Part shown: one piece after another, positions 8,764 through 16,999 of the stretch
Layout: every line of letters begins with the position of its first letter
How positions within the stretch are numbered: the first letter of the stretch is position 1
From: Candidatus Thalassarchaeaceae archaeon
GTDB lineage: Archaea > Thermoplasmatota > Poseidoniia > Poseidoniales > Thalassarchaeaceae
DNA length: 56,271 nucleotides
Assembly (NCBI GenBank): GCA_029940695.1
Contig: JAPYUP010000007.1
Span: 1-56,271 of the forward strand
Direction of reading: 5' to 3'
The notes under the pieces: model-generated
The model's database searches: none
Seen by the model: the letters and a program-made list of their open reading frames with translations, nothing else
Told to the model about the DNA's origin: nothing
Made by a program: the position numbers and the translations under genes

Positions 8764-9855
8764 TTACACTGCTATTTCAGCCGAAGCCCTCTCCCACCAA
8801 GACACCTCGTCTTCCGACACGGCCTCATTCGAGACCACCGAGAGCCCGGAGTCGGACAGCGAATGGCCGGTGAACAAGGCCCCCTCGGCCCCACCAAGCT
8901 CGATCGGGGAGACGCACAGGCGGGCTCTGTCCACCAGCCCTGCATCGAGGAATCTGTCCCATGTGTCCGCCCCGCCCTCGACCAGCAGAGACTGGACGCC
9001 CCTGTCTCCGAGCATGTCGAGGATCCTCGCCACCGGGATTTCCTGCTCCGGGATTACGACACGCTCGACGTGGTGCGAATCGCCCGAGCCGAAGTCCGCG
9101 GACTGAATCAGCAGCGTCGGGGCCTTGCCGTCAGTCAGCAGCCTGCAGCCGGGAGGTGTGCGGTCGTTGGGGTCTATCACCACTCTGATTGGAGGCTCCC
9201 TCGGTCCGATGTCTGGTCCCCTCACGGTCAGTGAGGGGTCGTCCCGGACGACCGTGTTGACTCCGACCAGTATCGCCATTGAATCCGCTCGCAGTTCGTG
9301 CGCGAGGGCCATGGACTCGGCCGAGCTGAAGCGCTCGGCTGGCTCGGACAGGTCGCCGTCTATACGACCCCGCGAGTCTGTCGCCACCTTGAGCGTGACT
9401 TGCGGCCTGCGGTGCCTGCACCAGTGCATGAAGGCCCCCATCTGCCTCTCGCACTCCGTCTCCAGGAGCCCGACCTCGACCTCGACTCCCTCCTGCTGTA
9501 GGGCATCGGCCCCACCCCCCCTGACCGTCGGGTTTGGGTCCATCACCCCGATCACGACTCGGCCGACGCCCGCCCAGAGCAGCGACTCTGTGCAGGGGGG
9601 CGTCCGGCCGAAGTGGTTGCAGGGCTCCAGCGTGACGTAGGCCACCGTTCCTTGGGTGGCAACGCCCCGTGCCTCCGCGTCGGCGATCGCCATCTGCTCG
9701 GCGTGCAGCCCTCCGACGTGGTCGTGCCACCCCTCAGCGACGATACCGCCGTCCCTGACGAGAACGCAGCCGACCATCGGGTTCGGCATCACTCGATGGC
9801 GCCCCGACTCCGCGAGCTCGAGAGCCCGTCGCATGAATCCAGCACCGTCGTCCAT
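8764..9855 (-). CDS. ribD: Bifunctional riboflavin biosynthesis deaminase/reductase RibD
   Basis: A 363-residue protein with the two-domain bacterial RibD layout. Residues 1-145 are the zinc deaminase: H51-A-E53 and the P-C79-N-H-F-G-R-T-P-P-C88 motif supply the zinc ligands and catalytic glutamate, and P-N-P-M-V-G-C at 24-30 is the family signature. Residues ~150-360 are the RibC-like NADPH reductase, with VGVNTVVRDDPSLTVR and an E-G-G-A-D-T near the end. The enzyme deaminates and then reduces the pyrimidine intermediate of riboflavin synthesis. Most archaea use a separate reductase acting before the deaminase, so this fused form suggests acquisition from bacteria. No other riboflavin gene is nearby. 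It is divergent from the lipid kinase gene. Confidence 0.93.
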   Translation of the reverse strand: MDDGAGFMRRALELAESGRHRVMPNPMVGCVLVRDGGIVAEGWHDHVGGLHAEQMAIADAEARGVATQGTVAYVTLEPCNHFGRTPPCTESLLWAGVGRVVIGVMDPNPTVRGGGADALQQEGVEVEVGLLETECERQMGAFMHWCRHRRPQVTLKVATDSRGRIDGDLSEPAERFSSAESMALAHELRADSMAILVGVNTVVRDDPSLTVRGPDIGPREPPIRVVIDPNDRTPPGCRLLTDGKAPTLLIQSADFGSGDSHHVERVVIPEQEIPVARILDMLGDRGVQSLLVEGGADTWDRFLDAGLVDRARLCVSPIELGGAEGALFTGHSLSDSGLSVVSNEAVSEDEVSWWERASAEIAV

Positions 9856-9887
9856 GCCAATCGTGCGCCTGAGCCCGCCCTCTCCTC

Positions 9888-10976
9888 ATGATTGCTTGCT
9901 TCGGCATAATTCAAGTCCGAGGACGTACCGCCTCGAGCGTGTCCCGCATCGCTTGCATCCTCAACCCCAAGGCCCGCGACGGCCTGTCAGTCAAGCAGTG
10001 GGACAGGTTCAAGCCGGCGCTCAGGGAGGCGGGCTTCAAAATCGACCTGTTCAACACCGAGGAGCCCGGGCACGCTATGGACATCGCCGAGGGCCTTTGC
10101 GAAGGCGACCACGACCTAGTGGTGGCAATCGGTGGCGATGGCACCGTCCACGAGGTTGCTTCGGGGCTCAGGGGCTCCGACAAGGTCCTTGGCATACTGC
10201 CCATAGGCAGCGGCAACGACTACGCCCGCGCCCACGGCATCCCGACCCCGAAGGGCAACAAGTTCAGGGACATGCAGGTCGCAGTCGACATCCTCGTCAA
10301 CGGCACCGACCGCAGGGTCGGTGCGATTCGTGTCGAGGGCCCGCCTGCCCCCGATCACCCCTCCAAGGCGGCCCCGATACCCCGCTCGTGTAACGGCGAG
10401 CCCGAAACGCCGGGCAACCTTGTTCGCTGGAGTTTCCTTGAATGCGACGGCGGAGTCACCTCGGTGGTCAACCGCATGAAGGACGAAGGTCAGTTCAAGT
10501 GGATTAGAGGACAGGCCAAGTACACGTTTCTGGCCATCAAGGCCATACTGAAGTGGGAGAAGCAGAGCGGCACAATCAAGATCGACCTTGGCGACCGGAC
10601 ACCCGTCGATCTTTCCGGGCTGTTCTGCATGAGCATGTGCCAGACCTTCGGCGGCGGCTACAGGGTCGCCCCGGGTGCGAGGCCGACGCAGGGATACAGC
10701 TCCTTGGTGATGGCGTGGGGGTTGTCCAAGATTCGGATGCTTGGCCTCATGGGCCCGCTTGAGAAGGGCAAGCACATCGGCAAGTGGGGCGTCACTATGC
10801 AGGACGCGATGCGTTTCGAGTTCGGTGACGTGACCGGCCCGCCGATGTTCCTCAACGTGGACGGCGAGGCGGTCATAACCACCCCCGCTACTATGCAGTA
10901 CCACGACGACCAGATTACTGTCCGGGGCGCAGATTCCATACCCAACGAGGTAAGTGGCGCAGACGGAGAGATTTGA
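9888..10976 (+). CDS. Diacylglycerol/sphingosine kinase-family lipid kinase (YegS-like)
   Basis: Up to 362 residues. The DAGK catalytic signature is plain: an N-P-K-A-R strand near the N-terminus, then V-A-I-G-G-D-G-T-V-H-E-V (nucleotide loop) and G-I-L-P-I-G-S-G-N-D-Y-A-R. The family phosphorylates lipid hydroxyls with ATP; in archaea members have been proposed to act on lipid precursors, but the substrate here is unknown. An insertion-like stretch with P-R-S-C-N-G follows the catalytic half. The start is uncertain. The ATG at 9888 gives a non-conserved 17-residue extension, whereas GTG at 9939 begins right at the first conserved strand and has CATAATTC about 30 nt upstream. The last seven codons and the stop lie inside the opposite-strand tRNA-Ser gene. 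Confidence 0.85.
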   Translation: MIACFGIIQVRGRTASSVSRIACILNPKARDGLSVKQWDRFKPALREAGFKIDLFNTEEPGHAMDIAEGLCEGDHDLVVAIGGDGTVHEVASGLRGSDKVLGILPIGSGNDYARAHGIPTPKGNKFRDMQVAVDILVNGTDRRVGAIRVEGPPAPDHPSKAAPIPRSCNGEPETPGNLVRWSFLECDGGVTSVVNRMKDEGQFKWIRGQAKYTFLAIKAILKWEKQSGTIKIDLGDRTPVDLSGLFCMSMCQTFGGGYRVAPGARPTQGYSSLVMAWGLSKIRMLGLMGPLEKGKHIGKWGVTMQDAMRFEFGDVTGPPMFLNVDGEAVITTPATMQYHDDQITVRGADSIPNEVSGADGEI

Positions 10977-11040
10977 ACTCCCGAGTCACTAGGACACCGG
11001 ATTTCAAATCCGGCGCAATACCAGGCTATGCGACGTCTGC
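10955..11040 (-). tRNA. tRNA-Ser(TGA)
   Basis: Minus strand from 11040 to 10955. The 5' acceptor GCAGACG pairs with CGTCTGC before discriminator G and an encoded CCA. The anticodon stem CCGGA/TCCGG encloses TTTGAAA, giving anticodon TGA (serine, UCA). The long variable arm (TGTCCTAGTGACTC) is the class II arm expected for serine. The last 22 nt overlap the 3' end of the lipid kinase coding region on the other strand. Confidence 0.93.
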
Positions 11041-11074
11041 AGCATGGTTTCGGAGTCGCAATCACTCATGAACC

Positions 11075-11407
11075 CTACAGGCCGTAGTTGCCCGGCCTGC
11101 ACCAGTCGGGCAGCCCGGTGGCAGCCTCGGGGTGGGTCAGGCCGATGAACAGGACCATGACGAGGATGAAGAAGGCGGGGAACAGCGCTGTCATGGTCAG
11201 GATCCCGGAGTCGTCATCTCCGTACAGGTGCATGAAGATGCCAGCGATCATCATGAACTTAGGAATCGCTATCGCGGTCAGTATCGTCAGGGTAGTCGTC
11301 TTGCTGAGGTCGATGCCGACCGCCCCAACCTCGATGGCTGTCAGGATCATCAGGCCGTAGAAGTTCATCCAATACGGGTCTTTCCCGAGAATCCGGTAGT
11401 GCGACAT
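11075..11407 (-). CDS. coxD: Cytochrome c oxidase subunit IV (small prokaryotic type)
   Basis: A 110-residue membrane protein with three hydrophobic helices, at residues ~17-35, 40-62 and 72-92. The K-F-M-M-I-A-G-I-F-M-H-L motif in the second helix is typical of the COX4_pro family. It is the last gene of coxB-coxA-coxC-coxD, 11 nt after coxC. A Shine-Dalgarno GAGGTGA overlaps the coxC stop and fixes the ATG at 11407. The subunit is a non-catalytic assembly/stability component. Confidence 0.88.
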   Translation of the reverse strand: MSHYRILGKDPYWMNFYGLMILTAIEVGAVGIDLSKTTTLTILTAIAIPKFMMIAGIFMHLYGDDDSGILTMTALFPAFFILVMVLFIGLTHPEAATGLPDWCRPGNYGL

Positions 11408-11418
11408 TTCATTTCACC

Positions 11419-12477
11419 TCAATACAGATAGAAGAACGGGAAGACGAGGACCCAGACTAGGTCGACGAAGTGCCAGTAGAGCCCGAAGTACTCGATTGAG
11501 ACAGCGTTGTCAGGGGTATAGCCACCGGAGTAGGCCTTGTAGGTCATGTACGTCAGGCCGACCACCCCTCCGAGTACATGCACCCCGTGGGTCCCCGTGG
11601 TCACGTAGAAGGTCGTGGCGCTCACCTGGATGTCGGCCATCATATGGGCGTGAGTGGCCTCGTCGACGTAGGAGTGGTGCTGGTAGTGGTCGTTGTTAAT
11701 CAGGTACCCCTCCGAGTACAGGGAGTCGATGGCGGCGTGGCCGTGGTTGTACTCGTGCAGGAACTCGGGCAGCGGGAAGCCCAGGAACCACTCCACCATC
11801 TTCATCGTGATGAAGAGCGCCGCGAGGAACCAGGTAGTGCCGAGGTACCGTGTAATCCTCTTGCGGCGGACCTCCTCATCGACGCTGCCCACGGGCTTCT
11901 TGGCCCATCGAAGCGCCTGAACTATGGTGAAGGAGGACAAGATGAGGGCGAAGGTGTTGATTGCACCCGGTGCGAGGTGGAACCAGCTCGAGGAGATGAG
12001 GTGGCTGGCGGGCTCGAAGCAGACCACCGGGCTGCCCTCCACCCAGTTGCCCGAGGCGAAGACGTCACCGCAATTCTCGAGGCCTAGCCGGTAGCGCATG
12101 TATGTGCTGAAGAGAGAGGTGAAGATCATCATCTCCGACATCAGGAAGACCCACATCGCGACCTTGCGAATGTCGATGTTTTGGAACGGCTCGCCAACCG
12201 CCTTCGGCTCGTAGCTGGAGCCGTCGAAGTTCATGTCCTGCCGCCACCAGACAACCAAGCCGAAGACGACCACGCCAAGGCCGCCGAACACCAGCGGTAC
12301 GTAGCCAGCGCTCACGAATTCACCCCACTGGAAGACTCCTGCGAGGGTAAAGAGGAAGATTGCGAAGCCACAGCTCATGATGATCGGTGCCCACGAGTTG
12401 TGCGGCGCGCCATGGCTCCAGTCGTGGGGACCCCATGCGCTGGAGTGGGGATGGTCATCGTGGTAGTCGGCGCTCAG
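11419..12477 (-). CDS. coxC: Cytochrome c oxidase subunit III, apparent CTG start
   Basis: About 352 residues with several membrane helices, the F-Q-N-I-D-I-R-K-V-A-M-W-V-F-L-M-S-E segment and the late H-F-V-D-L-V-W-V motif, both hallmarks of heme-copper oxidase subunit III. The frame is open far into coxA, but the first plausible residues are LSADYHDDHPHSSAWG, leading into S-H-G-A-P-H-N-S-W-A-P, which matches the N-terminus of the family. No ATG, GTG or TTG occurs in that stretch; the first in-frame ATG (12378) would cut into the first helix. A strong Shine-Dalgarno GGAGGTG sits six nt before a CTG at 12477, and CTG overlaps the coxA stop as CTGA. CTG is therefore taken as the start. Confidence 0.85.
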   Translation of the reverse strand: MSADYHDDHPHSSAWGPHDWSHGAPHNSWAPIIMSCGFAIFLFTLAGVFQWGEFVSAGYVPLVFGGLGVVVFGLVVWWRQDMNFDGSSYEPKAVGEPFQNIDIRKVAMWVFLMSEMMIFTSLFSTYMRYRLGLENCGDVFASGNWVEGSPVVCFEPASHLISSSWFHLAPGAINTFALILSSFTIVQALRWAKKPVGSVDEEVRRKRITRYLGTTWFLAALFITMKMVEWFLGFPLPEFLHEYNHGHAAIDSLYSEGYLINNDHYQHHSYVDEATHAHMMADIQVSATTFYVTTGTHGVHVLGGVVGLTYMTYKAYSGGYTPDNAVSIEYFGLYWHFVDLVWVLVFPFFYLY

Positions 12478-14801
12478 TGTACCACCTCCTCGGTCTCCTC
12501 GTCGGGTACCATGAGCCGACTGAACCACCGGCCGAGCACTCCCGGCTCGTTGGCGATGTGCTCGTTGGCGTCCTCCAGCCTCGGGAGGTTGTGTGGGTCG
12601 AAGCTGGGCGTGGGCGGGGGCGAGGAGGTCATCCACTCGAAGGACCATCCGCCCCACGGGTCAGCCGGTGCCGGCTCCCCGCGGATGTAGGTGACCACCA
12701 TATTGGCGACCAGGATAAAGTTGGAGAAGAAGAACGCGAATGCTGCGACGGTGATGAACATGTTCCAGCCCGCGGCCTCCATCGGCAGAGAGCCAAGGGC
12801 CTCGTCCGTGGTGATGAAGTAGGTGTGGTGCCTACGGGTCATTCCCCAGACGCCCAGTCGGTGCATCGGCCAGAACAACGCGTTGTAGGAGACGAACGCA
12901 GTCAGGAAGTGCAGGACTCCGAGCTTCTCGCTCATCATCCTCCCAGTCGCCTTGGGGAACCAGTAATAGATTCCGGCGAAGAAACCGAACACGGTACCTC
13001 CCACCAGCACGTAGTGGAAGTGTGCGACCACGAAGTACGACTCATGCAGGTGGGTGTCCATCGCGACCGAAGGGAAGAACATCCCTGAGATGCCCCCTAG
13101 GGTGAAGGTCACGAGGAAGCCCAGAGCCCAGAGGGTGTGCGTTCGGTAGACCAAGGAGCCCCCATGCATGGTCATCAGCCAGTTGAACACTTTGATTCCG
13201 GTCGGCACCGCGACCAGCATAGTTGTCAGCATCGTGACGAAGCGCAGAGTCGGACTCATACCGCTGGTGAACATGTGGTGGCCGTAGACGATGAAAGCCA
13301 CGATGCCAATCCCTGCCATGGCGTAGACCATCGAGCGGTAGCCGAACACAGAGCGTCTTGCGCTCGTGGCAACTACCTCGGAGATGATGCCGAAGGCGGG
13401 AACCACTACCACGTACACCTCGGGGTGGCCGAAGTACCAGAACAGGTGGCTCCAGAGCAATGGGTCGCCGCCGGCTGCGATGTCGTAGAAAGCGGTGCCA
13501 ATCACCCTGTCGAGGTAGACTTGGATGAGGCCGACCCCGAAGGCCGGGATTGAGAGGAACAGCATCACGTTGGCAATGAGGATTGACCAGGTGAAAAGGG
13601 GCATTTTCATCCACCCCATGCCCTCGGCACGCATCACCGCGATGGTGGTAAGGAAGTTGATTCCTGTTAGCGTGGAAGAGGCGACAAGCATGAGCTGCCC
13701 GGCGGCCCACATCGTGGTACCCGCGTGCGCAGTCTGGCTGACGACATAAGGCGCGTATCCCGTCCAGCCGGTGTCCGCCCCTCCGCCGGAGAAAATCCCG
13801 GTGAAGATCAGTATCGCTGAGAACGGCTGCAGCCAGAACGACATCGCGTTGATCCTCGGCAGCGCCAGGTCGGCCGCGCCAATCTGCAACGGCACAATCC
13901 AGTTCGCGAATCCGTTAATCATCGGCATCGCGGCGAGGAAAATCATCGTCGTGCCGTGCAGGGTGAAGAACTGGTTATACTGCTCCTGGGTCAGGAAGTC
14001 GTTGCCAGGGACGGAGAGTTGGATACGGATGAACATGGCCATTATCCCGCCCACGCCTAGGAAGAACAATCCCTGGACGAAGTACAAGGTGCCAATCCTC
14101 TTGTGGTCGGTGCTGGTCATCCACCCGGCTATCCAAGGGGCAAAGCTGTCCCAGTCGAACGAGTCAGGGTCCCTGCTGTAGAATACGAAGGTGAGAGTGA
14201 TCCCAAGCAGGACTGCGCAGACGACTATGAGGACGGAGAGCACGAGGAACGGGTCGGCCTGCTCCAGCACCTCTATTGGCCCTGTGATTTTTGTGCTGAC
14301 CCTGTTCCAATTGTCACCCGAGCTCCCTCCGCCAGCCCCGTCGGCGTTGCCATTGACCGAGTTGACGTGGAGAACGAACTCCACGTTCCTGTCGGTGGCG
14401 GGTGCAGTCCAAGTCACGGTCCAAGAGTTTTGGTCGTTGCCCGCCTCGGTGTGCCCGGCCTCGTTCGGGTTGAACAACTGGGCTGTGGCATCGGTTACCG
14501 ACAGCCCACCGTCGCTGACCCAGAGGTGGAATCCGCCTTGGTTGATGTTACTCGGATCACTGGGGCCGCCAGAGAACGAGACTGTGAGCTCGTAGGATTC
14601 CGAGTAGTTGTAGGTCGGGGGCAATCCGGAGATGGTAGGCGTTACTGCCGCGTCCGGTGTTGCACCGTGGCAGTTGCACCCAGAGTCCTTGACCCCTGAG
14701 ATTCCTACCGGCAGTGAGGTGGCAGAGGGAGCAGCCAGCATGGCGACCAAGACCACCAGCATCACCAGTGCAGCGCGCCTTCTCTTGGATTGAATCAACA
14801 T
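12474..14801 (-). CDS. coxA: Heme-copper oxidase subunit I with fused N-terminal extracytoplasmic domain
   Basis: 775 residues. Residues 1-29 are a signal peptide. Residues ~30-180 form a beta-rich exported domain with G-C42-N-C44-H45-G, resembling the choice-of-anchor V / reeler-like group. A helix at ~183-207 leads to the 12-helix oxidase core. Catalytic residues are all present: H282 (low-spin heme), H459-P-E461-V-Y463 (CuB and cross-linked Tyr), H508-H509 (CuB), H594 and H596 (hemes), D311 with N300 and N318 (D channel), and K537 (K channel). This is an A1-type proton-pumping O2 reductase. The C-terminal ~60 residues are soluble. It follows coxB by 6 nt with a GAGGTGG Shine-Dalgarno at the coxB stop. 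The fusion order, domain then oxidase, is unusual. Confidence 0.93.
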   Translation of the reverse strand: MLIQSKRRRAALVMLVVLVAMLAAPSATSLPVGISGVKDSGCNCHGATPDAAVTPTISGLPPTYNYSESYELTVSFSGGPSDPSNINQGGFHLWVSDGGLSVTDATAQLFNPNEAGHTEAGNDQNSWTVTWTAPATDRNVEFVLHVNSVNGNADGAGGGSSGDNWNRVSTKITGPIEVLEQADPFLVLSVLIVVCAVLLGITLTFVFYSRDPDSFDWDSFAPWIAGWMTSTDHKRIGTLYFVQGLFFLGVGGIMAMFIRIQLSVPGNDFLTQEQYNQFFTLHGTTMIFLAAMPMINGFANWIVPLQIGAADLALPRINAMSFWLQPFSAILIFTGIFSGGGADTGWTGYAPYVVSQTAHAGTTMWAAGQLMLVASSTLTGINFLTTIAVMRAEGMGWMKMPLFTWSILIANVMLFLSIPAFGVGLIQVYLDRVIGTAFYDIAAGGDPLLWSHLFWYFGHPEVYVVVVPAFGIISEVVATSARRSVFGYRSMVYAMAGIGIVAFIVYGHHMFTSGMSPTLRFVTMLTTMLVAVPTGIKVFNWLMTMHGGSLVYRTHTLWALGFLVTFTLGGISGMFFPSVAMDTHLHESYFVVAHFHYVLVGGTVFGFFAGIYYWFPKATGRMMSEKLGVLHFLTAFVSYNALFWPMHRLGVWGMTRRHHTYFITTDEALGSLPMEAAGWNMFITVAAFAFFFSNFILVANMVVTYIRGEPAPADPWGGWSFEWMTSSPPPTPSFDPHNLPRLEDANEHIANEPGVLGRWFSRLMVPDEETEEVVH

Positions 14802-14807
14802 ACCACC

Positions 14808-15527
14808 TCAGTTGTGAATTGACAGAACCGCTGCCATAACGGAGTGCGCATCACCGCAGTACTCAGCGCACAGGATCATCGAGTCGCCAGATTCCGTGAC
14901 AGGCAGCCAGAGGGTGGTCTGCTGCCCCTGCAACACATCCTCCTTCGTTCCGAGGTTCAGGAACCACGGTGCGTGGGTGACGTCCTCTGACTCCATCACT
15001 ACGAAGTAGGTCTCGCCCTCCTTTAGTTTGAGTATGGGTACACTACCGTAAACCTCGACGCTGTCCGTGTCCGTGTCACAAAGATCGTCCTCCAATTCCA
15101 GGCAGTCGAACGACCAGAACCACTGCTGGGCGGTGATTTCGATGATGTGGTAGCAGTCAGAGGTAACGATCCCGGAGCCCATATCAAGCTGGTTATCGGA
15201 GTAATGCCCCTCGACGCACTCGTAGCCGTAAACCCCTCCATCGGGAGAGGTCCACATTGCATCGAGAGGTGCCCAGGAGATGTAGGTCAAGTAGATAATG
15301 AGCAGGAAGGGGAGGATTGTCCAGGTCACCTCAAGCCGCATGTCGTCGTTGTGCTTGGGGAACACGCCTACCTTCAGACCGTCGACGTTGGGGGGATCTT
15401 CCCCATCATAAGAGCGGAACCAGAATGAGTGGTGGTACAGCCATCCGAAAGCGATGGCACTGACGAATAGAGACCACAGGATGTACTCATCCCAGAGCAT
15501 ATCGAAAAGCACGGTCGTGACGCTCAT
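14808..15527 (-). CDS. coxB: Cytochrome c oxidase subunit II with CuA site
   Basis: 239 residues. Two N-terminal membrane helices (about 15-31 and 68-86) precede a cupredoxin domain. The binuclear CuA ligands are all visible: H185 in D-V-T-H-A-P, then C220-A-E222-Y-C224-G-D-A-H228-S-V-M231. W-F-W-S-F is the aromatic motif for electron transfer. The subunit accepts electrons, in archaea usually from a small blue copper protein, and passes them to subunit I. The ATG at 15527 is chosen because GGAGAG lies 5-6 nt upstream; a TTG four codons earlier overlaps that site. First gene of the cox operon. Confidence 0.92.
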   Translation of the reverse strand: MSVTTVLFDMLWDEYILWSLFVSAIAFGWLYHHSFWFRSYDGEDPPNVDGLKVGVFPKHNDDMRLEVTWTILPFLLIIYLTYISWAPLDAMWTSPDGGVYGYECVEGHYSDNQLDMGSGIVTSDCYHIIEITAQQWFWSFDCLELEDDLCDTDTDSVEVYGSVPILKLKEGETYFVVMESEDVTHAPWFLNLGTKEDVLQGQQTTLWLPVTESGDSMILCAEYCGDAHSVMAAVLSIHN

Positions 15528-15650
15528 GCAACTCTCCAATCCGACGGGGGGAAAATCCCCTCATAAGGGTCGCGGGTTGGTCTTCTGGGCTGGCCCCATA
15601 CTCAGGCTGAAAAACTACTACAAGCACAGCCCCCGAGATTTGCCCCGAAC

Positions 15651-15950
15651 ATGACCGGGAATTGGATTATGGAGGACGACGAAGGCATCCTCATTCTAAT
15701 TGACCTTAGGCCCGCAGCACAGCATTCTCGTATTGTTGGTATCGAGCCGTGGAGGGGACGCCTCAAAGTCTCCGTCTCCTCGCTGCCCGTTGATGGAGCG
15801 GCGAACTCGGAACTGCTAACTCTGCTCTCCGACAACCTAGGAGTGGAACGTCCGCAGATTTCCCTCCAAAGCGGGACGTCCAGCAGGCGCAAAGCAGTCA
15901 GGGTCAAGGGAGTAACAGCTAGCGAGGCGAAGGTCTCGCTGGGGGTCTGA
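15651..15950 (+). CDS. DUF167 / YggU family protein
   Basis: A 99-residue protein matching the small UPF0235 (YggU) fold: an early I-D-L-R-P-A-A strand, G-R-L-K-V-S-V-S-S-L-P-V-D-G-A-A-N-S-E-L, then I-S-L-Q-S-G-T-S-S-R-R-K-A-V-R-V. The molecular function of the family is not known. It ends one base before the Toprim gene start, so the two are probably one transcript. It diverges from the cox operon across a 123-bp gap. Confidence 0.85.
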   Translation: MTGNWIMEDDEGILILIDLRPAAQHSRIVGIEPWRGRLKVSVSSLPVDGAANSELLTLLSDNLGVERPQISLQSGTSSRRKAVRVKGVTASEAKVSLGV

Positions 15951-15951
15951 G

Positions 15952-16476
15952 ATGTCCGAGAGGGAAGGACTCCCCGATTGGGCGGGACAGAGAGCGAGGA
16001 CAGCCGTCCCGCCTGGCCGCGCTGCGAGATTCGAGCTCGCTGCCAAGGCAATCGCCAGTGCTATCCTGAGGAACAGACCGATTGCCGAGGGCGGCTCGGG
16101 CTGCCCCGTCGTCGTCGAGGGGCTCAAGGACGAGCGAGCCCTGAGAGCACTTGGCTTCTCGGGCACCGTCGAGAAGGTGAACAGGGGTTGGGACAGATCA
16201 CGCCTCGTTGCCTACCTGTATGAGTCGTACTGCGCCGCCCGCCCGAACGATGGAGGACCGTCGCTAATCCTGCTGATGGATTGGGACCGTACGGGTGGCA
16301 ATCTACAGACTTCCCTTAGGGACCGGCTGATGGCGCTCGATGCCCCCATCGACGAGGACTTGCGAATGGTTCTCCTCAGAGCGATGAAGCCCGAGGGCAG
16401 GACCGTCGAGTCCCTGCTGCCTCATTCCCAATTGCTGAAGCCAATAATCCAGGGCGTGCTCACCAACATTGGCTGA
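15952..16476 (+). CDS. Toprim-domain protein
   Basis: 174 residues with a stand-alone Toprim fold. The catalytic glutamate is in V-V-V-E-G-L-K-D-E-R-A-L (about residue 55), and the D-x-D pair is in L-L-M-D-W-D-R-T-G (about 110). Small archaeal Toprim proteins of this kind are thought to act on RNA or DNA phosphodiesters, as in RNase M5 or DnaG-like enzymes; no direct substrate can be named. The ATG follows the DUF167 stop after one base, indicating translational coupling. The stop codon directly abuts the stop of the convergent Lrp gene. Confidence 0.85.
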   Translation: MSEREGLPDWAGQRARTAVPPGRAARFELAAKAIASAILRNRPIAEGGSGCPVVVEGLKDERALRALGFSGTVEKVNRGWDRSRLVAYLYESYCAARPNDGGPSLILLMDWDRTGGNLQTSLRDRLMALDAPIDEDLRMVLLRAMKPEGRTVESLLPHSQLLKPIIQGVLTNIG

Positions 16477-16929
16477 TTATACCTCGGGCAGAGAGGGAGG
16501 CATCTCTTTGACAGTGTTCAGAACCAGATGGGTGACCGAGCGCTCTATGCCCTCGATGCTCATCACACTCTTGGAGAAGTCGTCGAGGTCACCACGGTCG
16601 CGGGCCCTAGCGAGGACCATCGAGTCGTAGTCCCCGGTGACGTCGTACACCCCGTACACGCGATGGTCCTTTGCAATCTTTTTCTGTATCTCCATCAGCC
16701 TCCCCTTCTGTATCCTGAGCCCAATTACCACACTCAGCCCCCAGCCAGATTTGTCTGGGTTCAGCAGGACGGTGTAACCACGGATGACCCCCAGGCCCTC
16801 CATCCGTCGTACCCGGTTGCTGACGGTTCCGAGAGCCACGCCCACCTCTTCTGCGATTCTCCTCAGTGAGGTCCGAGCGTCCGCCTCCAAGACCTTGAGT
16901 ATACGCCGGTCGACATCGTCCAACTCCAA
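16477..16929 (-). CDS. Lrp/AsnC family transcriptional regulator
   Basis: 150 residues in the standard Lrp layout. An N-terminal winged helix-turn-helix covers residues ~3-60 (L-D-D-V-D-R-R-I-L-K-V-L, then S-L-R-R-I-A-E-E-V-G-V-A-L-G-T-V-S-N-R-V). A C-terminal RAM/ligand domain contains V-Y-D-V-T-G-D-Y-D. Family members form octamers and respond to amino acids. A palindrome and a TATA-like box upstream would fit autoregulation. The target genes cannot be deduced. Confidence 0.92.
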   Translation of the reverse strand: MELDDVDRRILKVLEADARTSLRRIAEEVGVALGTVSNRVRRMEGLGVIRGYTVLLNPDKSGWGLSVVIGLRIQKGRLMEIQKKIAKDHRVYGVYDVTGDYDSMVLARARDRGDLDDFSKSVMSIEGIERSVTHLVLNTVKEMPPSLPEV

Positions 16930-16965
16930 TCACCGGGGCTGGCTGTTAATTGCAGAGGTTCTTGA

Positions 16966-16974
16966 ACATATACT
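16966..16974 (-). promoter_or_regulatory. TATA-like box of the Lrp/AsnC gene
   Basis: The minus strand reads AGTATATGTT, about 37-45 nt upstream of the ATG at 16929, within an AT-rich stretch. A start of transcription near 16943 would give a leader of about 14 nt. Confidence 0.45.
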
Positions 16975-16999
16975 CTTCATCTTCGGCAATTCGTGTTCG

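Noticed and set aside
10116-10904. 262-codon minus-strand frame
   Set aside because: Antisense to the lipid kinase with GGDGT and GSGND motifs; the product has no recognisable features.
14663-14680. Heme c attachment site in the CoxA N-terminal domain
   Set aside because: The motif is C-x-C-H and not C-x2-C-H, so a standard c-type heme site cannot be claimed.
15548-15560. GGGGA-AAA-TCCCC hairpin upstream of coxB as a riboswitch or attenuator
   Set aside because: Five base pairs with a three-base loop is too small and has no poly-T or aptamer-like context.
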